From contig JACCRJ010000361.1 of assembly GCA_013813615.1 (NCBI GenBank), positions 1 through 6,395 on the forward strand: DNA of 6,395 nt, given 5' to 3'. Position numbers and translations under genes: made by a program. Under the pieces are notes generated by a model, which saw nothing but the letters and a program-made list of their open reading frames with translations, ran no database searches and was not told the origin of the DNA. Below, in pieces: positions 6,118-6,395 of the stretch (its first letter is position 1; each line of letters opens with the position of its first letter). Source of the DNA: Lautropia sp. (GTDB lineage: Bacteria > Pseudomonadota > Gammaproteobacteria > Burkholderiales > Burkholderiaceae_E).

Positions 6118-6395
6118 GGGCCTCGCCGGCACCTGATTCGATTCCATGGGGTCCTGGCACCCAACGCCAAGCTACGCGCGCAGGTGGTGCCGGCGGGGCC
6201 GCACGAGGCCACCGGCGGATCGGAACTCACCGCGCCCGAGCCCGTTTGCGCGCACACCAGGCCGGTTCGCATGAGCTGGGCCCGGCTGCTCAAGCGCGTG
6301 TTCGAGATCGATCTCGGGCACTGCCCGAATTGCGGCGGCGAGCTCAAGATCATTGCGGCCATCCTTGAGGCACCAGTGATCGAGCGGATCCTCAC
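6118..6395 (+). pseudogene. IS91-family (Y2) transposase fragment, 5'-truncated, runs off the window
   Basis: The frame from about 6118 reads PRRHLIRFHGVLAPNAKLR, then PVRMSWARLLKRVFEIDL, then HCPNCGGELKIIAAILEAP and VIERIL, and stays open to the last base. These are hallmarks of the C-terminal half of IS91-type 'Y2' transposases, including the CPNCG zinc-ribbon knuckle. The family transposes by rolling circle using an HUH/tyrosine domain in the N-terminal half. That half is absent: the frame closes upstream at 6037-6039, and the sequence before about 6118 does not resemble the family. The fragment is therefore truncated or frameshifted at its 5' end and probably inactive. The true 3' end lies beyond the window. 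The exact left boundary is uncertain by some tens of bases. Confidence 0.8.

Overview
This is a GC-rich window, probably from a proteobacterium and most plausibly a betaproteobacterium of the Burkholderiales type. That guess rests on composition, an IS3-family transposase tail, a SecA-style SEC-C motif and an IS91-type transposase fragment. It is inference from protein style, not a taxonomic assignment. The window looks like accessory DNA: an intact three-gene unit on the minus strand sits between mobile-element debris on both sides.

Left flank (1-633, plus strand). The last 57 codons of an IS3-family OrfB transposase are followed by about 160 bases of non-coding IS tail that probably ends near 336. 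A small open frame then ends in a textbook SEC-C zinc-binding motif. It begins inside the IS end, so it is probably a 5'-truncated gene or a small gene whose start cannot be resolved. Its 3' end overlaps the 3' end of the convergent protease gene by 18 bases.

Core (616-5449, minus strand, transcribed right to left). Gene 1 is a class III nucleotidyl cyclase with a TolB-like domain and TPR repeats (3656-5449); all key catalytic residues are present. Gene 2 is a soluble PAP2/vanadium-haloperoxidase-like enzyme with a Gly/Ser-rich repetitive N-terminus (2425-3540). Gene 3 is a subtilisin-like S8 peptidase with a complete Asp/His/Asn/Ser set (616-2412). Genes 2 and 3 are 12 bases apart and the Shine-Dalgarno of gene 3 lies in that gap, so they are almost certainly co-transcribed. 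Gene 1 is separated from gene 2 by 115 bases that carry an 11-base direct repeat, so gene 2 may have its own control point. A reasonable but unproven reading is a signalling protein upstream of a two-enzyme output module.

Right flank (5450-6395, plus strand). The cyclase upstream region holds a candidate sigma70 promoter on the minus strand. Beyond it lies the C-terminal remnant of a cyclic-nucleotide-binding domain of the type fused to SulP anion transporters, about 200 unassigned bases, and a 5'-truncated IS91/Y2-type transposase that runs off the window. No rRNA, tRNA or CRISPR array was seen.
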